Below are positions 1 to 11,440 of a stretch of 64,000 bases of DNA, in pieces. Every line of letters starts with the position of its first letter. Position 1 is the first letter of the stretch. Origin of the DNA: Microdochium bolleyi. Lineage: Eukaryota; Ascomycota; Sordariomycetes; Xylariales; Microdochiaceae. The notes beneath the pieces are model-generated. The model was not told the origin of the DNA. It saw only the letters and a program-made list of their open reading frames with translations, and did not search any database. The translations under genes were made by a program, and so were the position numbers. The stretch is from the NCBI GenBank assembly GCA_001566295.1, contig KQ964253.1, forward strand, positions 248,001-312,000, in the 5' to 3' direction.

Positions 1-1
1 C

Positions 2-2113
2 CAGATGGCGCCGATAGAGATCGACGGGATCGAGGTGTCTGTCACCATCAACCTGCGCCGTGCGCTGGTGCTGCACTCGAGTAGACAGCACAAGCACCGC
101 ATCTGGGCCGATGCGGTGTGCATCAACCAGGCCAACCTTGGAGAGAAAAGCTCCCAGATCGGGCTGATGAGTCGGATCTACAAACAGGCCGTAAGCGTGT
201 TCTGCTGGCTAGGCCTGGCAAACGTGCATATTCGGGAGTACCTCACGTGGAGGGTCTGGCTCGACAGGGGCAAGTCGGAAAAGTCGCAGAATCGCCAGGC
301 TCTTTCAGACTGGGGGCGCTGGACGACATTCCTCCTCCGCACGTGGCGGCCAATCGGCGGATCGACCGAGGAGCACTTGTACTCGGTGGCCAGCGTCATC
401 AAGGGCCAAGCCGACTTCCTCGGCCTGCCGTATTTCGAGCGCATGTGGACACTGCAGGAATCGACCCTGCCGGCGCCTGACCGTGCCGTCTTCGCCGTTG
501 GGCCCTATCTCGTCCCTGGCTTCGATCCGCGCACGTTCAACGGTTTCTTTCCCCCGGATTCCGTCACTGCGAGCCTCGCAGCGCTCAGCAGGCGGCTGCG
601 CCACCCCGGCAGCCGGAACCAAGCTGCGTACGCGGAAGTATTCGATGATGCCTTGCTGCTGCAGGGCGTAGATGCCCTGCATAAAGCCAGGGTGCATGCT
701 GCCATGATGGAGCAGGAGGAAAGCTCTGGCAAGACTCATGATAGCTCCGCAGGCGGACACGAGCTAGGGCGGCTTCTAGCCATCACAGGCGATCGCAAGT
801 GTCACGACCCGCGTGACAAGATCTTTGCCCTCCTCTCTCTGGTCGGGCGGCAGACGGATCTCACGGGACACGACGAGGGGCGCAGAGAAATTGGCCTGAA
901 TGTCCAGGGATCCCGGGGTCGCTGGCTGGCCGTCGACTATAGCAAGCAGGTCGAGCTCGTCGTCCGAGACGCTCTATTCTATGTCAACAGGGGCGAGGAC
1001 GGTGTCATGTTCAACCAGGCTCTCAAACTATACCAGCCCTACAAGCACGCTCTGCGGCAAAGACAGCGGAGCGCTGCGCTGCGGAGGGACCACGCTCGAA
1101 ACGGGACGCCAGCGCCCAGCGCCAAGAGCAGAGACTTCAACGTCTACAGATGTCGCGGGGCTTACAGATGCCCGACCTGGCTGCCAGATATGACTCGGCG
1201 GAATATCTTCGAGGCTCCCGGGGTGTTGGGTCCCGTTTCTGACATGATTCCCATGCGCGGAATCTATTGGGATGCCATCGACGACGTGGATGACCCCAGC
1301 AGTCGGGAAGATCGCCTCGTGCTTACAGCCATCCACGTCGGCAAAGTCGTCCGCGTGCTGCCTTTTCCCGAGCAGACGGTGGACATTCTCAGCGTCTTGA
1401 CCACCCTGGCATACACATTCACGCTGCAAGATACGACGATCACAGCACCCATCAACCCACCCGTCTCACACAACATGGCGGCTGTGCAATACGGCGTCGA
1501 ACCATTCAGTCACCCCGTCGAGCAGCGCCACGGGCTGCCCCAGAACAGAGCCTACCACGACCTCGTGTCGCGCATCACCAACAAAAAGCACCTCTACAAC
1601 CGATTCTGCCGGGCCGTCCTGGGCGACGCGTACAGCGCATACCCAGTGACCAGCCGCGCGTTCGAGGAGAACCTCTTCTTCTGGCTCACCATGCAGTACT
1701 CGCTGAAGAGCCTGCACGAGAGGCCAGAGTACGACACCCCGGTCAGGGCGCAGAACCTGCGCATGGTCGAGGAGATCGTCCAGCGTGTGCGCGGGTCCGC
1801 GCTGGTCCTGCTCGACTCGGGCAACTTTGTGGTGTGTGCCGATGCTGTCGAGCTCGGCGATGTCGTCGTGCTGGCCCACGGCTTCCGGAACACGCTGCTG
1901 CTGCGGCCGGACTGCCTGATCTGCCGCAACGAAGACGGCTCGTGCGACGGCCATCGCTCAAGCGGCGAGCTCTACCGCCGCTGTGTTTCCCAGCAGACTC
2001 ACCTGCTTGTTGGGTACCCGTTCGTAGACGGGCTCCGGAGCTCCATCAACTACGACGAGCCATGGGCCAAACAGGTCTGCGGGAGGGATGAGCTGTACAT
2101 TGTCCTCGGCTGA
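2..2113 (+). CDS. Heterokaryon incompatibility (HET) domain protein, 5' partial
   Basis: The open frame runs in from the left edge with no start that fits, so the gene begins upstream; about 703 codons are visible. Near the start it has the HET-domain core: an IWADAVCINQ block followed by SQIGLMSRIYKQA and VFCWLG, the signature of fungal HET proteins that trigger cell death after fusion of unlike hyphae. The usual opening block of the domain (the W-G-D region) is missing because of the window edge. A block matching the typical HET middle (AVDYSKQVELVVRDA, about residue 315) follows. There is no intron and no membrane segment. The partner or allele specificity cannot be told. The domain call is secure; the role in incompatibility is inferred from the family. 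Confidence 0.88.
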   Translation, partial: QMAPIEIDGIEVSVTINLRRALVLHSSRQHKHRIWADAVCINQANLGEKSSQIGLMSRIYKQAVSVFCWLGLANVHIREYLTWRVWLDRGKSEKSQNRQALSDWGRWTTFLLRTWRPIGGSTEEHLYSVASVIKGQADFLGLPYFERMWTLQESTLPAPDRAVFAVGPYLVPGFDPRTFNGFFPPDSVTASLAALSRRLRHPGSRNQAAYAEVFDDALLLQGVDALHKARVHAAMMEQEESSGKTHDSSAGGHELGRLLAITGDRKCHDPRDKIFALLSLVGRQTDLTGHDEGRREIGLNVQGSRGRWLAVDYSKQVELVVRDALFYVNRGEDGVMFNQALKLYQPYKHALRQRQRSAALRRDHARNGTPAPSAKSRDFNVYRCRGAYRCPTWLPDMTRRNIFEAPGVLGPVSDMIPMRGIYWDAIDDVDDPSSREDRLVLTAIHVGKVVRVLPFPEQTVDILSVLTTLAYTFTLQDTTITAPINPPVSHNMAAVQYGVEPFSHPVEQRHGLPQNRAYHDLVSRITNKKHLYNRFCRAVLGDAYSAYPVTSRAFEENLFFWLTMQYSLKSLHERPEYDTPVRAQNLRMVEEIVQRVRGSALVLLDSGNFVVCADAVELGDVVVLAHGFRNTLLLRPDCLICRNEDGSCDGHRSSGELYRRCVSQQTHLLVGYPFVDGLRSSINYDEPWAKQVCGRDELYIVLG

Positions 2114-3125
2114 GGACTCGAGACAGTGTTATTGTACAGTAGCCCGGGTAGCATGCTCGATACTTGATGGGGCATTGTCCCGATGTGGCTCACCACGAAA
2201 CACTCGCAGCGTGCATTTTCGTCCCAGACAGACGGACCGTATCTGTGCTCTACACTCACTCCCTCTGCCGCCGACTCCATGACGTCTCAGACCGCGCGCG
2301 CAAGGCTGAGCATACCCGACATCAACGCACCGCCGGGACAGTATCCCTCGCTCTCCGTGCACAATTGCCTCCCCATACCATCGATCCCCAGTAGCCTTGT
2401 GGCGTTCAGGGGGTCACTTGCTCTCGAACCGGAGGGGGTCCAGCGCACTCTGTGGCGCAGGGGTTTTCACTGCCGGGCAATCGCGGCACGACCAGGAACA
2501 CCGCCAAGAGAAGCTTGGCTGAGCTTTGTCTGACCGCGCTTCTCGTCCTGCGGTGGGTGACACTGTTCCCCGCCGATTCTCCTTGGAGCTGAAGCTTCGC
2601 GGTACGCCCACGAGCTAGCCCCCATACGGCAAGCCGAGACGTGCCGCTGCTGTGGGCCGCAGGGCGCGACACGCGCGCCGCCGCTGACGAATTGTGGAAT
2701 CCCCAGCCCTGTCGTCTCCCGCCAGCGCGTCATCGACAAGGCGACGAAGGACACCCGCACTCCGATCCGGCAGCTCCGCCCGAGGGCGAGGGCACGATGG
2801 GCAGAGTCCGCCCTCTCGACACGATTCGTCCCCACGGCCACAGTCTTGATTGGAGCGCGTCAACCTGGGGACCCCATACCAGAGGACGATCCTCACCCAC
2901 CTGGGCCACTCGAGTCAGGTCGTATGACTGTGTGGCCTTTGCCCCGACTCACTGGCAATGTCTGTTGGTCCGATTCTCGGGTAATTTGTTCGTGTATTTA
3001 TGTCCATCTGCGCCCCATGCTGCCCGCATTGGCATGACTCTTTCCTCGAATTCTTGCTCGCACGGCAAAAGCTCACCATACCACACGTTACACCACTGTC
3101 CATCCTCCGATCTTCTGCTTGGAAG
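2114..3125. other. Intergenic, no gene seen
   Basis: This gap separates the HET gene from the transporter. Only short unconvincing frames are present. The last 200 bases, before the ATG at 3126, are the probable transporter promoter and leader. Confidence 0.6.
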
Positions 3126-4826
3126 ATGGGGAAGATCCATCCGTGGAATGTCGTTCATCGACTTGAAAAGAGGAGGCTGCTGATCGCGTGAGTGCCCCAG
3201 CTTGTTCACTTCCACAGGGCCAGTAGACTCACAGGAAATCATGACGGTAGAATCAACTGCATTGCCGGCCTCTCCATTCTCTTCTTCGGTTATGACCAGG
3301 GAATGATGGGCGGTGTCAACACCGCCTACGACTACTATACTCGCATGGGTTTCGGCCACCGAGGCGCCGACGGGGCTGTCGTGGTGACAAACGACCTGCT
3401 CCAGGGTGGCATCGTCTCAGTCTACTATCTGGGTACCCTCGTGGGCTGTCTCGTGGGGGGAAGCCTGGGCGACAGGTACGGCCGCATCAAGACCATCTTC
3501 ATCGGGGCAGCCGTCGCCGTGGTGGGCGCGTGCCTCCAGTGCTCCGCCATGAACGCCTCGTGGATGATCTGCGCCCGTCTCGTCAACGGCTGGGGCACCG
3601 GCATCCTCAACGCCATCGTCCCCGTCTGGGCGACCGAGACGGCCGAGCACAAGTCCCGCGGCCAGTTCATCGCCATCGAGTTCACGCTCAACATCCTCGG
3701 CGTCGTCATCGCCTACTGGCTCGAGTATGGATGCTCGTTCTACGGCGACGGGACCTCGTCCTTCATCTGGCGGTTCCCAGTGGCCTTCCAGATCCCCATG
3801 CTCATCGGGCTCATGGGTGGGGTGCTTCTCATGCCGGAATCGCCTCGATGGCTGATCAAAGTCGGAAGGAAGGAGGAGGCTCGGTACATCCTCGGACGAC
3901 TCCGCGGGGACTCGGGCGACGAGCGCCAGAGTGCCGAGGTTGAGTTCCAAGGCATTGTCTCATCGTGTGAGATGGAGCGCGCCGACCTGACCAACCAGAG
4001 CTACTTCCACATGTTGTTTGGCATTGGCTCTGGCCGGCTCCATACTGGCCGCCGCGTCCAGCTGGTCGTCTGGCTCCAGATCATGCAGGAGTGGGTCGGC
4101 ATCGCGGGCGTCACCGTCTATGCGCCTACCATCTTCGGAATCGCCGGCATGGATCCGTCCAAGCGCCAGTGGATCGCAGGCCTGAACAACATCTTCTACA
4201 TGTTCTCCACCCTGATCTGCGTCTTCACGCTGGACCGGATCGGGCGCCGCTGGACTCTGTACTGGGGCTCGGTCGGCCAGGGGATCGCCATGGCCCTTGC
4301 CGGCGCGTTCTCGTATCTTGGACAGGTCGCCACGGCGAACGGCAATGCCGGCCAGGCTTCCGGATACGGCACTGCCGCGGTCGCGATGGTCTTCCTCTTT
4401 ACTTTCGTCTTTGGCGCGACCTGGCTGACCGTGCCGTGGCTGTACCCAGCCGAGATCTTCCCCCTCGAGGTTCGTGCCAAGGGCAACGCGTGGGGTGTCG
4501 TGGGCTGGTCCATCGGCAACGGGTGGCTCACTCTCCTGTGCCCCATCATGTTCGGCCACATCGGCGAGAAGACCCTGTACATCTTCGCCGCCTGCAACGC
4601 CATCACCATCCCCATGGTCTGGGCGCTGTACCCCGAGACAAACCAGCGCACGCTCGAGGAGATCGACCTCCTCTTCTCCTCGGACAAGATCTGGAACTGG
4701 GAGGCCGAAAAGATCTTCGCCAGGCTGTCGCATGAACACGCAGTTCTTCGCAACGACGGAGCATCGGATACCAAGGACGATGTCGATGTCGAGCATGGGA
4801 ACTCTAATGCGAGGGCCGAAGTATGA
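3126..4826 (+). CDS. MFS sugar-type transporter
   Basis: Two exons, 3126-3187 and 3251-4826, give 545 residues. The intron (63 bp, GTGAGT...TAG) restores a normal N-terminus: MGKIHPWNVVHRLEKRRLLI joined to AINCIAGLSILFFGYDQG. An ATG at 3192 lies inside the intron and was not used. Sugar-porter signatures are present: GYDQGMMGGV after helix 1, GGSLGDRYGR between helices 2 and 3, PESPRWLIKVGR after helix 6, and PAEIFPLEVRAKG then PETNQRTLEEID at the end. About 12 hydrophobic helices are visible, so it is a plasma-membrane proton symporter of the sugar/quinate class. The substrate cannot be read from the sequence. It lies 25 kb from the aromatic cluster and lacks that cluster's promoter hexamer. 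Confidence 0.9.
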
Positions 4827-5096
4827 CCATGGAGAGCGGGATATGGTCTTGGCTATCAAAGATTAGCTCTGGCAAGCCCGAGTTGAGCTCCAGCGGGTGC
4901 TCGCTCTCGTTGCCTCCCAAAATCGAGTCCTTGGGCAGGCTTGCCAAATTGCGCCGTGGGTACAGTCTTGCATATCCACTTGAATACGGGCAGCAATGTG
5001 AATGCCATTTGCTCAATTAGATGTACTCAATAAATCTAGACATAGTCTCCATGCTCTGCGATTCGTGAGAAGCACCTTCCGTTCTTGCAGATCATC

Positions 5097-6206
5097 CTAC
5101 GCAACCACGTTCTGCTTTGCACGCTCATGGGCAACCAGGGCATCCAGGAAGCGGCCAGGCAACGATTTCGCCTCTGCGGTCTTATCGTGGAGAGCCACTG
5201 CAGCCATCTCCAGATACGCCGTGGCGAACTTGTCCCAGACTTTCTCGGCAGCTGTGTGTGCTTGGCAGGGCTTGGGATAATAGGGGTCGTTGCAGTTGTG
5301 TGCGTCGACCAGCTTGTCCACCAGGCCTTCGTCGTCGAGGTCAATGTCCCGTACCTGGTTGAAGTCGAGGAGCCACAGCTCAGTGGTCTGGTGGCAGAAG
5401 AACCCTTGTTCTTCAAAGGTACCGGATGACGCGCCGATCGTCACCTCCTCCGTCAGGGCGACGATTTCGCTCCAGGTCGGTCGGGGTGCTGGATGGGGCG
5501 CCGAGCTTCCCAAGACGAACTCGACGTCGCGCGCGTCGGTAAGTGCGGCCCAGTGCATGACGGCGAGGGATTTGGCTAGCGTGGAAGCCACGGAGAGGAC
5601 GTCGAGCTGGAGATCGATAGCCTGGTTGAGATGGAGCTTGAAGTTCCTGAGGCTGAAGGTCATGGTCGACCTGCCCCGCATCGAGCCGAGCTGCGGGCGG
5701 ACGAGGCAGTCCTTGTTCTTGGGCGAGGCGTGCGCCGCATCCCGGAGCTGGGGTCTGCAGTACTTGTTGATCAGGTGTGCGCGGGTTGTCTCTGGCAGCG
5801 GGTTGATGCGCTGCGAGACCAAGACTCTGGTAGGGGTGTTGGCGTAGGCCCTGGCTGCCTCGACGAGCTCTGGGGTGTTGTCGAAGAGATCGTGCGAGTC
5901 CTCGGCGCGGATGTAGCTGTGGCAGACAGGGACCTTGACGTCGATGTTGTGAGCGGCGATGTGATGGTAGATGAGGTTGTGCTTCTGGAAGTCGTTAAAG
6001 AGGCTCGCGTCTGTGGTCTTGGCGAGCTTGAGAACGATCGACTGGCCATCTCGAGCCAAGATGGCGCTGCACGCACCTCAGCCGATGCAGGTGTAAGGGT
6101 CTCCGGCACGACTGGACGAGGAGGCAGGGGCGACGGAGCCGACCGATAAGAGCCGTCTCAGCTCGAGATCGGCTGTGGTCGTAGGTGTAATAGTGTTTGA
6201 ATCCAT
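5097..6206 (-). pseudogene. DUF3669-family gene interrupted by an in-frame TGA
   Basis: Reading from ATG 6206 the frame gives 42 residues, then TGA at 6078-6080, then continues in the same frame for about 325 residues to a stop at 5097. The part after the stop starts GACSAILARDGQSIVLKLAK, which continues the glycine-rich loop before the stop (CIG). The C-terminal part has the DUF3669 signature, LWLLDFNQVRDIDLDDEG followed by NDPYYPKP. No GT...AG intron of plausible size removes the stop. A CGA to TGA change would explain it. Function of the family is unknown. It could be a real pseudogene, a strain polymorphism or a sequencing error; the downstream frame is otherwise intact. Confidence 0.72.
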
Positions 6207-6893
6207 CACGAGCAGCGCACGTATGGCGGTGTGATGGTGTGGTGATGTGGTGGGCAAGAAGTCACAGAGCAGAGATTGCCGTCTGGCTGGCGTGTATACG
6301 CGTATGTACAATACCTCGAGTGCACCAGGTTTGGGACACTTCGGAGCCTCGCCACCGGGACAGGCTCCAGGTTTGCTTCACAGCCGTTTGCGCCCAGCTC
6401 GGCTCGTGCTGTGGGCTGCAGGTGCGTTTCACAATATCCTATCCCACGCTCGACACACAGATGTTCCCTTGCTCGCTCGCACCTCCCCAGCCGACCTCCG
6501 GATGCACAAATGCCGACACGGCGGTCGCCAACTCAGCAGTCGCTTCCTCGACACGGCTCTCAGCCGCGCTTCGTCTCCAGAAGTCGACATGTTCATCTCC
6601 GGCTGCGCCCAAGACACCCGCGCACCCTGAGCCCCGCGCTACTGCCGGTATGCAACCTCTTCCTCTGATAGACACAGGCCTTGAGCGTCTTGCTGGTGAG
6701 TAGTATCACAACCCGTCTGCAGCATTTCCCCTCACGTCCACCGAGCCACGGCTACACCACCTCCATCGATTTGTTGTCATCCGAGGTCAGAGATGACGCC
6801 GATGACCAACGAGTGTCTGCACCCCACTGATCAAGCAATATCGTCCTTGGCAGCGGAGAAAGCAATCGCTCACCCTCTCGAGCTCCAGCATCA
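6207..6893. other. Intergenic, no gene seen
   Basis: This gap holds the 5' side of the DUF3669 gene and the 3' side of the next minus-strand gene. Frames here are short and look random. Confidence 0.55.
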
Positions 6894-7712
6894 TCACTTG
6901 CACATCTCCCACCCCGTCCCCGTTCCCTCTACGCCAGCCTCCAACCACGGGGCGGGACAGGGCGTGCCTCCGTAGACCCTGACACCATCGGCACCGAACG
7001 TCTGCTCCAGCCCGCGCACCCACTGCCGGGGAAACAGGCCCTCGAGCTCGATCTTCTTGAGCTGGCCGTGCCGTCTGCATTCCAGCAGGACAAGGTCGAG
7101 CTCCTGCGCCACTTTCTTGTACAAGTGTTCCATCGTGGTGGCCCCACTATCAAGGCGGTATGGCGGCTTGGTCGTCGCAGGCTGCACCAGGATGAACCGA
7201 ATCGTCCGCACGGTGCTCAGCATCAAGTCGGTGCTCTCCGGGTCCCGCCCCGTGCGACGCTTGCAGTGCCATGCAAATGCCTCGCGTACGGTATTCAGAT
7301 ACTGTCCCTCATCGATCGCCCAGGGCCAGACAGGTAGGCGCCACTCGAGCTGGAGGTGCACCGGCGCGAATGGCTGGTCGTGCGGGCGGGACCCGGGCTT
7401 CCCGAGGTCCTGCGTGAAGTACGGCGGGTTTGCCATCTGCCAGTGGCGCACGGTGAAGTGCAGATAGCCGTACGCGAGTTGGCTCGTCTCGTCCCTGACC
7501 TGGCGGCAGATCCAGCGCAGGGGCGTGGCACAGTCGGCGCGCTCGAGGGTGTGCAGCGGCCAGCTCGACTCCGGCGAGATTATGCTCTCCGGGTGCGATT
7601 CGGCGCGGGCGGCGACGTCGCGGACGTGGTCGCGCATGAAGAGGTCGTAGATGTTGAGGCGGATCTCCGGTGGCAGCTGCAGGAGCAGGGGCTGGTCTTG
7701 GGGCGCGGCCAT
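6894..7712 (-). CDS. F-box-like (2EXR-type) hypothetical protein
   Basis: A single 272-residue frame on the minus strand. The N-terminus carries LLLQLPPEIRLNIYDLFM, the opening of the F-box-like/2EXR proteins that are abundant in filamentous ascomycetes. The middle has the common RWICRQVRDE block (about residue 70), in which such proteins describe conserved R and D/E residues after the F-box-like helix. There is no catalytic motif, membrane segment or repeat. Such proteins may act as ubiquitin-ligase adaptors, but that is not shown. A decayed relative seems to lie about 0.8 kb away on the other strand (8490-8944). Confidence 0.65.
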   Translation of the reverse strand: MAAPQDQPLLLQLPPEIRLNIYDLFMRDHVRDVAARAESHPESIISPESSWPLHTLERADCATPLRWICRQVRDETSQLAYGYLHFTVRHWQMANPPYFTQDLGKPGSRPHDQPFAPVHLQLEWRLPVWPWAIDEGQYLNTVREAFAWHCKRRTGRDPESTDLMLSTVRTIRFILVQPATTKPPYRLDSGATTMEHLYKKVAQELDLVLLECRRHGQLKKIELEGLFPRQWVRGLEQTFGADGVRVYGGTPCPAPWLEAGVEGTGTGWEMCK

Positions 7713-8489
7713 GGCGGTGTGGTGTCTGCGGCGACAACAGGAGACGAGGTGATGTCTGCCGAAGCGAGTGTGCTGACACGGCCAGCATGGAGATGTTATC
7801 CTCCTCAGCCCCGACGCTCCGGAGGCCTGTGCTGTGCAGACAGATTGATGTGGGGTATGCTGCCTGGAGGCTCACATATAAACCTTGAATCATCAACAGT
7901 CGACGGGCCGGGCGCCTGGTGCGGCTGATCCAAGCCCATGTCCTCATGCGCCTGTAGCCAATGAGACCTCGGGGTTGCCTTGAGCTGGCCGCCTGCCTCG
8001 TCAAGGCTGAGATGGCAGCGGGCTGTGGGGATTAGCGCCAGGCACAACACCAGCTAGCTGGGATAAGTGAGTATCGGCTTCTCTTCGAAACATTGGCAGT
8101 CTACTTCCCGGCGTGTGCCTATTTGCCGGTCTGATTATGCCCTCCGAGTGTCATCTTCTTACGATGTACAGCTCCCACAAGCAATGAGTCAACCCAAGGA
8201 AGTAGCATGAAAAGAGCCTGACCAGAACAGAGCATACCCAAGGCAAACAGGACATACTCGGACTCGGAACCAAGATCTCATCCGCCAGGCTCTTCACGAT
8301 GGCACCGTCGGCGTACAGAGTCCCACCGGTATTAGCTTTGATCCTCAACGGACTCAGTATGGGCCAGCCAGAACAACGATTCCATACTGCACGTGTTTAG
8401 TGCTTAATTATTTCTTGATGTTGGGGCTACTCGCAGCCCCGACCACTTCAAGCCAATACTGACCGCCCAACCGTCAACGCCGTTCCACC
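7713..8489. other. Intergenic, no gene seen
   Basis: This is the shared upstream region of the minus-strand F-box-like gene and the plus-strand remnant. Nothing convincing was found in it. Confidence 0.5.
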
Positions 8490-8944
8490 ATGGAGACGTC
8501 TCAGACCAAGTCCCGCTTTCTATGCCTCCGGTGCGAACTCCGCCCGCAGATTTATGACATCTATATGCTCAGCCACATCATCGCTGCCGCGCAGCGCATA
8601 ACGCCGCTCAGCCCGCCGCGAGCTGCGACTCTCACCTGGACCCTATCACTCCACTACTAGGGCGAGGTGCGCTCCGAGGCCTGGGGCCGCTGACCGACGC
8701 GGGCCTGAAGGAGCTGATCAGGGCGCTCGGGCATGTGCCGGCCGAAGACACGCCCGCTGCTCTCGTGGGCCGTCTCGAGGCCCTGCTCGGCCGTGTGACG
8801 ACCATCCGCTTCACGTCGTGCTGGTGCGCAGGCAGCCACCGCCACTGGGCCAGGTGGCTCCCGAGCCGCAGGTACGACGGCTTCGTCGCGTTCTGCACGA
8901 GCTTCGCCAGGCTCCGCAACGTGGAGTTCGTGGGCGACCTCTAG
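8490..8944 (+). pseudogene. Decayed F-box-like (2EXR-type) gene remnant
   Basis: From ATG 8490 the frame reads a degraded F-box-like opening, CELRPQIYDIYM, where PPELRxxIYxxxx is expected, and stops after about 55 codons. A second frame, shifted by two bases and open from about 8561 to the TAG at 8942-8944, continues as a plausible body with LTDAGLKELIRALG and TTIRFTSCW. No GT...AG intron joins the two without deleting the conserved motif. I read this as a frameshifted remnant of a small F-box-like gene, perhaps a paralogue of the gene at 6894-7712. The similarity is short, so the call is tentative. Confidence 0.42.
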
Positions 8945-9820
8945 CGGGTGGAAATCGACGAGCTTGAAAGTCGCCTGGAGGGTCGAGGGGTCCGGCTCGG
9001 CCCGGGTCTGGCGCGGCGCTCAGAGCGGGCCCAGGATCATAGTAAAGACGTGTGGGTGAGGGCAGGGCAGGGCGCCGTGTGCGGGGAGCAGGATGGGCTG
9101 TCGCCAGGCTGGGCATGGGCAAGGGCGGAATGACAAGAGGGGCGACGCCATCGGTGGGACCAGGTGAGCCCGCGGAAACAAGAGTGGCTGGACCCCGCAG
9201 AGATCGAGTGTCAGATACTGTCGAATATACTTGAGCGTAAGTACGAGCGTGTGCAGAGATCCTGAGCTCGCGCGACCGAGCGTCGCCTGCCGGGGCCTCG
9301 TCCCGACGTGTATGCCCAGGCGTGCCGCCTTTCTTCATACCGTACTAGAGCTAGTGAGGCAAGCGCGGGAGCTCCAAAGTCAAAGGTGTGATACATGACA
9401 GGTCCCTGTGCCTGGGTGCCATCCCGGCGCATTGTGATTGGGCGGCTTGAGTCTCCAGCGGGTGATCCCGCCCATGATTGGGACGTGCCCAGATGTTGGT
9501 TCCCAGGGTCTTTGGCATCGGCCAGGGGTCGAGGGCCGCAGAAAAGCACCCAGGGCGCCAATCAGTCGAGCACCCCGGTTTATCGCATGTGCAAGGACGG
9601 AGTGCTCCGTGCAAGGTGAGGCTGTCCAGCCTGGGCCTCCCAACCCGTTTGCTTCTCTGTCGGTTTGCCTGCTTATTCTCGTCATTTCCACCCTCCAAAC
9701 TGCTTTCGCAAACAATCCCGCCTTGGAGTGGCAGACTGTCCGCCTGTCTCCGTCCTTCGGACGCTTACCGCTCCCACTCTGCCACCGTCTCCCTCATCAC
9801 TGTCCACCGCCACACCCACA
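8945..9820. other. Intergenic, upstream region of the glycosyltransferase gene
   Basis: No supported gene. The last 150 bases are pyrimidine-rich, as is common just before fungal start codons. Confidence 0.5.
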
Positions 9821-11135
9821 ATGCTGGGCGGTCATCTCTCGAACCGCGCCATCGTGTGCCTCGTCTTCTCCGCCTGCTTCTGCATCCTCATGCTCAGGTA
9901 CCTCCTATCAGCTTCACCCGACATCCACCCCTCGGCACTCCGCCACGCAGCGAACAGCCTACTCGGGGACATCAGCAATTCCACCTGGGGAGTACGTTTT
10001 GGCTCTTCTCAAATCACACTGCGACCCTCCCCGCTAACCGTCCGCCCGCCTCCAGTTCGAGGATATCCTCGTCGTCAGCCTCCCCTCCCGCACCGACCGC
10101 CGCGATGGCATGCGGCTTCAGGCCGTCCTCAGCGAGACTCGGATCAAGTTCGTCGATGCCATCAGGGGTGATGCGGTGCCCGACAACGCGATCCCCACAA
10201 CCACGAAGCACATCAGACTGAGTGATGGCTCGATCGGGTCGTGGCGAGCACACATCAATGCGATACACGAGTATGTGCCCAGGCTGTTGTCGGTGAGGCC
10301 CGTGAGGGAATACTGACATTCGTCGACCAACAGAGTCGTCGCAAGAAACCTCTCCTCGGCCCTCATCATGGAGGACGACATCGACTGGGACGTGCGGATC
10401 CACAAGCAGCTTTACGACTTCGCCCGCTCCGCCCAGGCCCTGACGCAGCCGTTGGCAAGCGGGGCCAAAACCTACGCGGACCCTACATATCCACGCCCGC
10501 AAGAGGGCTCGCCTGGAACTGTGCCCGATCTCAGCCTCTTTGACCTCCCACGCACCGTCCCTGCAAAGAGATCTCCGTACGGCGATGACTGGGACCTGCT
10601 CTGGCTCGGTCACTGCGGCATGCGCTTCGTCTCCCCCGACAACGCCGCCGCCCCGAAGGGTCGGGTCATCCATCACAACGACGACACGGTCGCCGAGAAG
10701 CGCTATCTCTGGAGCATCACAGGGCCCTTCAAGCTCGTCGAGGACTATCCCCAGCACACCCGCGCCGTCCACCACTCCGAGGAAGGCGTGTGCTCGCTCG
10801 CGTACGCCGTCAGCCAGCGCGGGGCTCGGAAGCTGCTATATGAGCTGGGCACGAAAGACCTGAAGGACGGGTTTGACATCTTGCTGCGCTTCTTCTGCAA
10901 CGGCGGCGGCGGCAGGAAGCCCCATCTCTGCCTCTCCGTCTCGCCAGCGCTCTTCCACCACCACCGTCCCGCGGGACCGCTGGCCGCGCAGAGCGACATT
11001 GGCGACCATGGTGACGGCTTCAGGGAACATCCGCTGACGGACATGGTCCGGTGGAGCGTGCGGCTGAATGCCGATGCATTGCTGGACGGTGCCACGGAAA
11101 TGCATGATGGCTACCCGAACTCGGATGTAGTATGA
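9821..11135 (+). CDS. Family-25 (LPS-type) glycosyltransferase, type II membrane protein
   Basis: Three exons, 9821-9991, 10056-10270 and 10334-11135, give 395 residues. The first exon encodes a short tail and one hydrophobic anchor (AIVCLVFSACFCILML), so the enzyme should be a Golgi type II membrane protein. Exon 2 opens with EDILVVSLPSRTDRRDGM, the GT25 start motif. Exon 3 has LIMEDDIDWD, the acidic metal/nucleotide-sugar site, and the GHCGMRF and GVCSLAYAVSQRGARKLL blocks typical of fungal GT25 proteins. Both introns are 63-64 bp with a good branch site in the first (gctaac). Fungal members are annotated by similarity to bacterial lipopolysaccharide galactosyltransferases; donor and acceptor here are unknown. 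Confidence 0.85.
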
Positions 11136-11440
11136 GCTTTATGTAGAGCGAGCTTTTTACGATGACGGCGCATAGTGAGCGGGTCCGCACTCGCGAGGTT
11201 TCCTTGTTTCCCTGCACATGATGCATAGCGGCGTTTATAAATATCCTCTCATGACTGCCAAGACCCCGGCCTGTCTCGAATCGAACCTCTGGCGTCTTTG
11301 CGGGAGCCCCTGTTTCTCCCGTAGCCGGCGCTCCATCTGACGGCAGCCGAGCCTCAACACCGCCTGCGGGACCAGGCACAGTGATCGTGGCTCTGGGAAC
11401 ACTTGTGCTGGTCTGAGCAAGATCCAGCACCTACAAGGCA
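11136..11440. other. Intergenic, no gene seen
   Basis: Short gap between the glycosyltransferase and the ankyrin gene remnant. No signal recognised. Confidence 0.5.
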
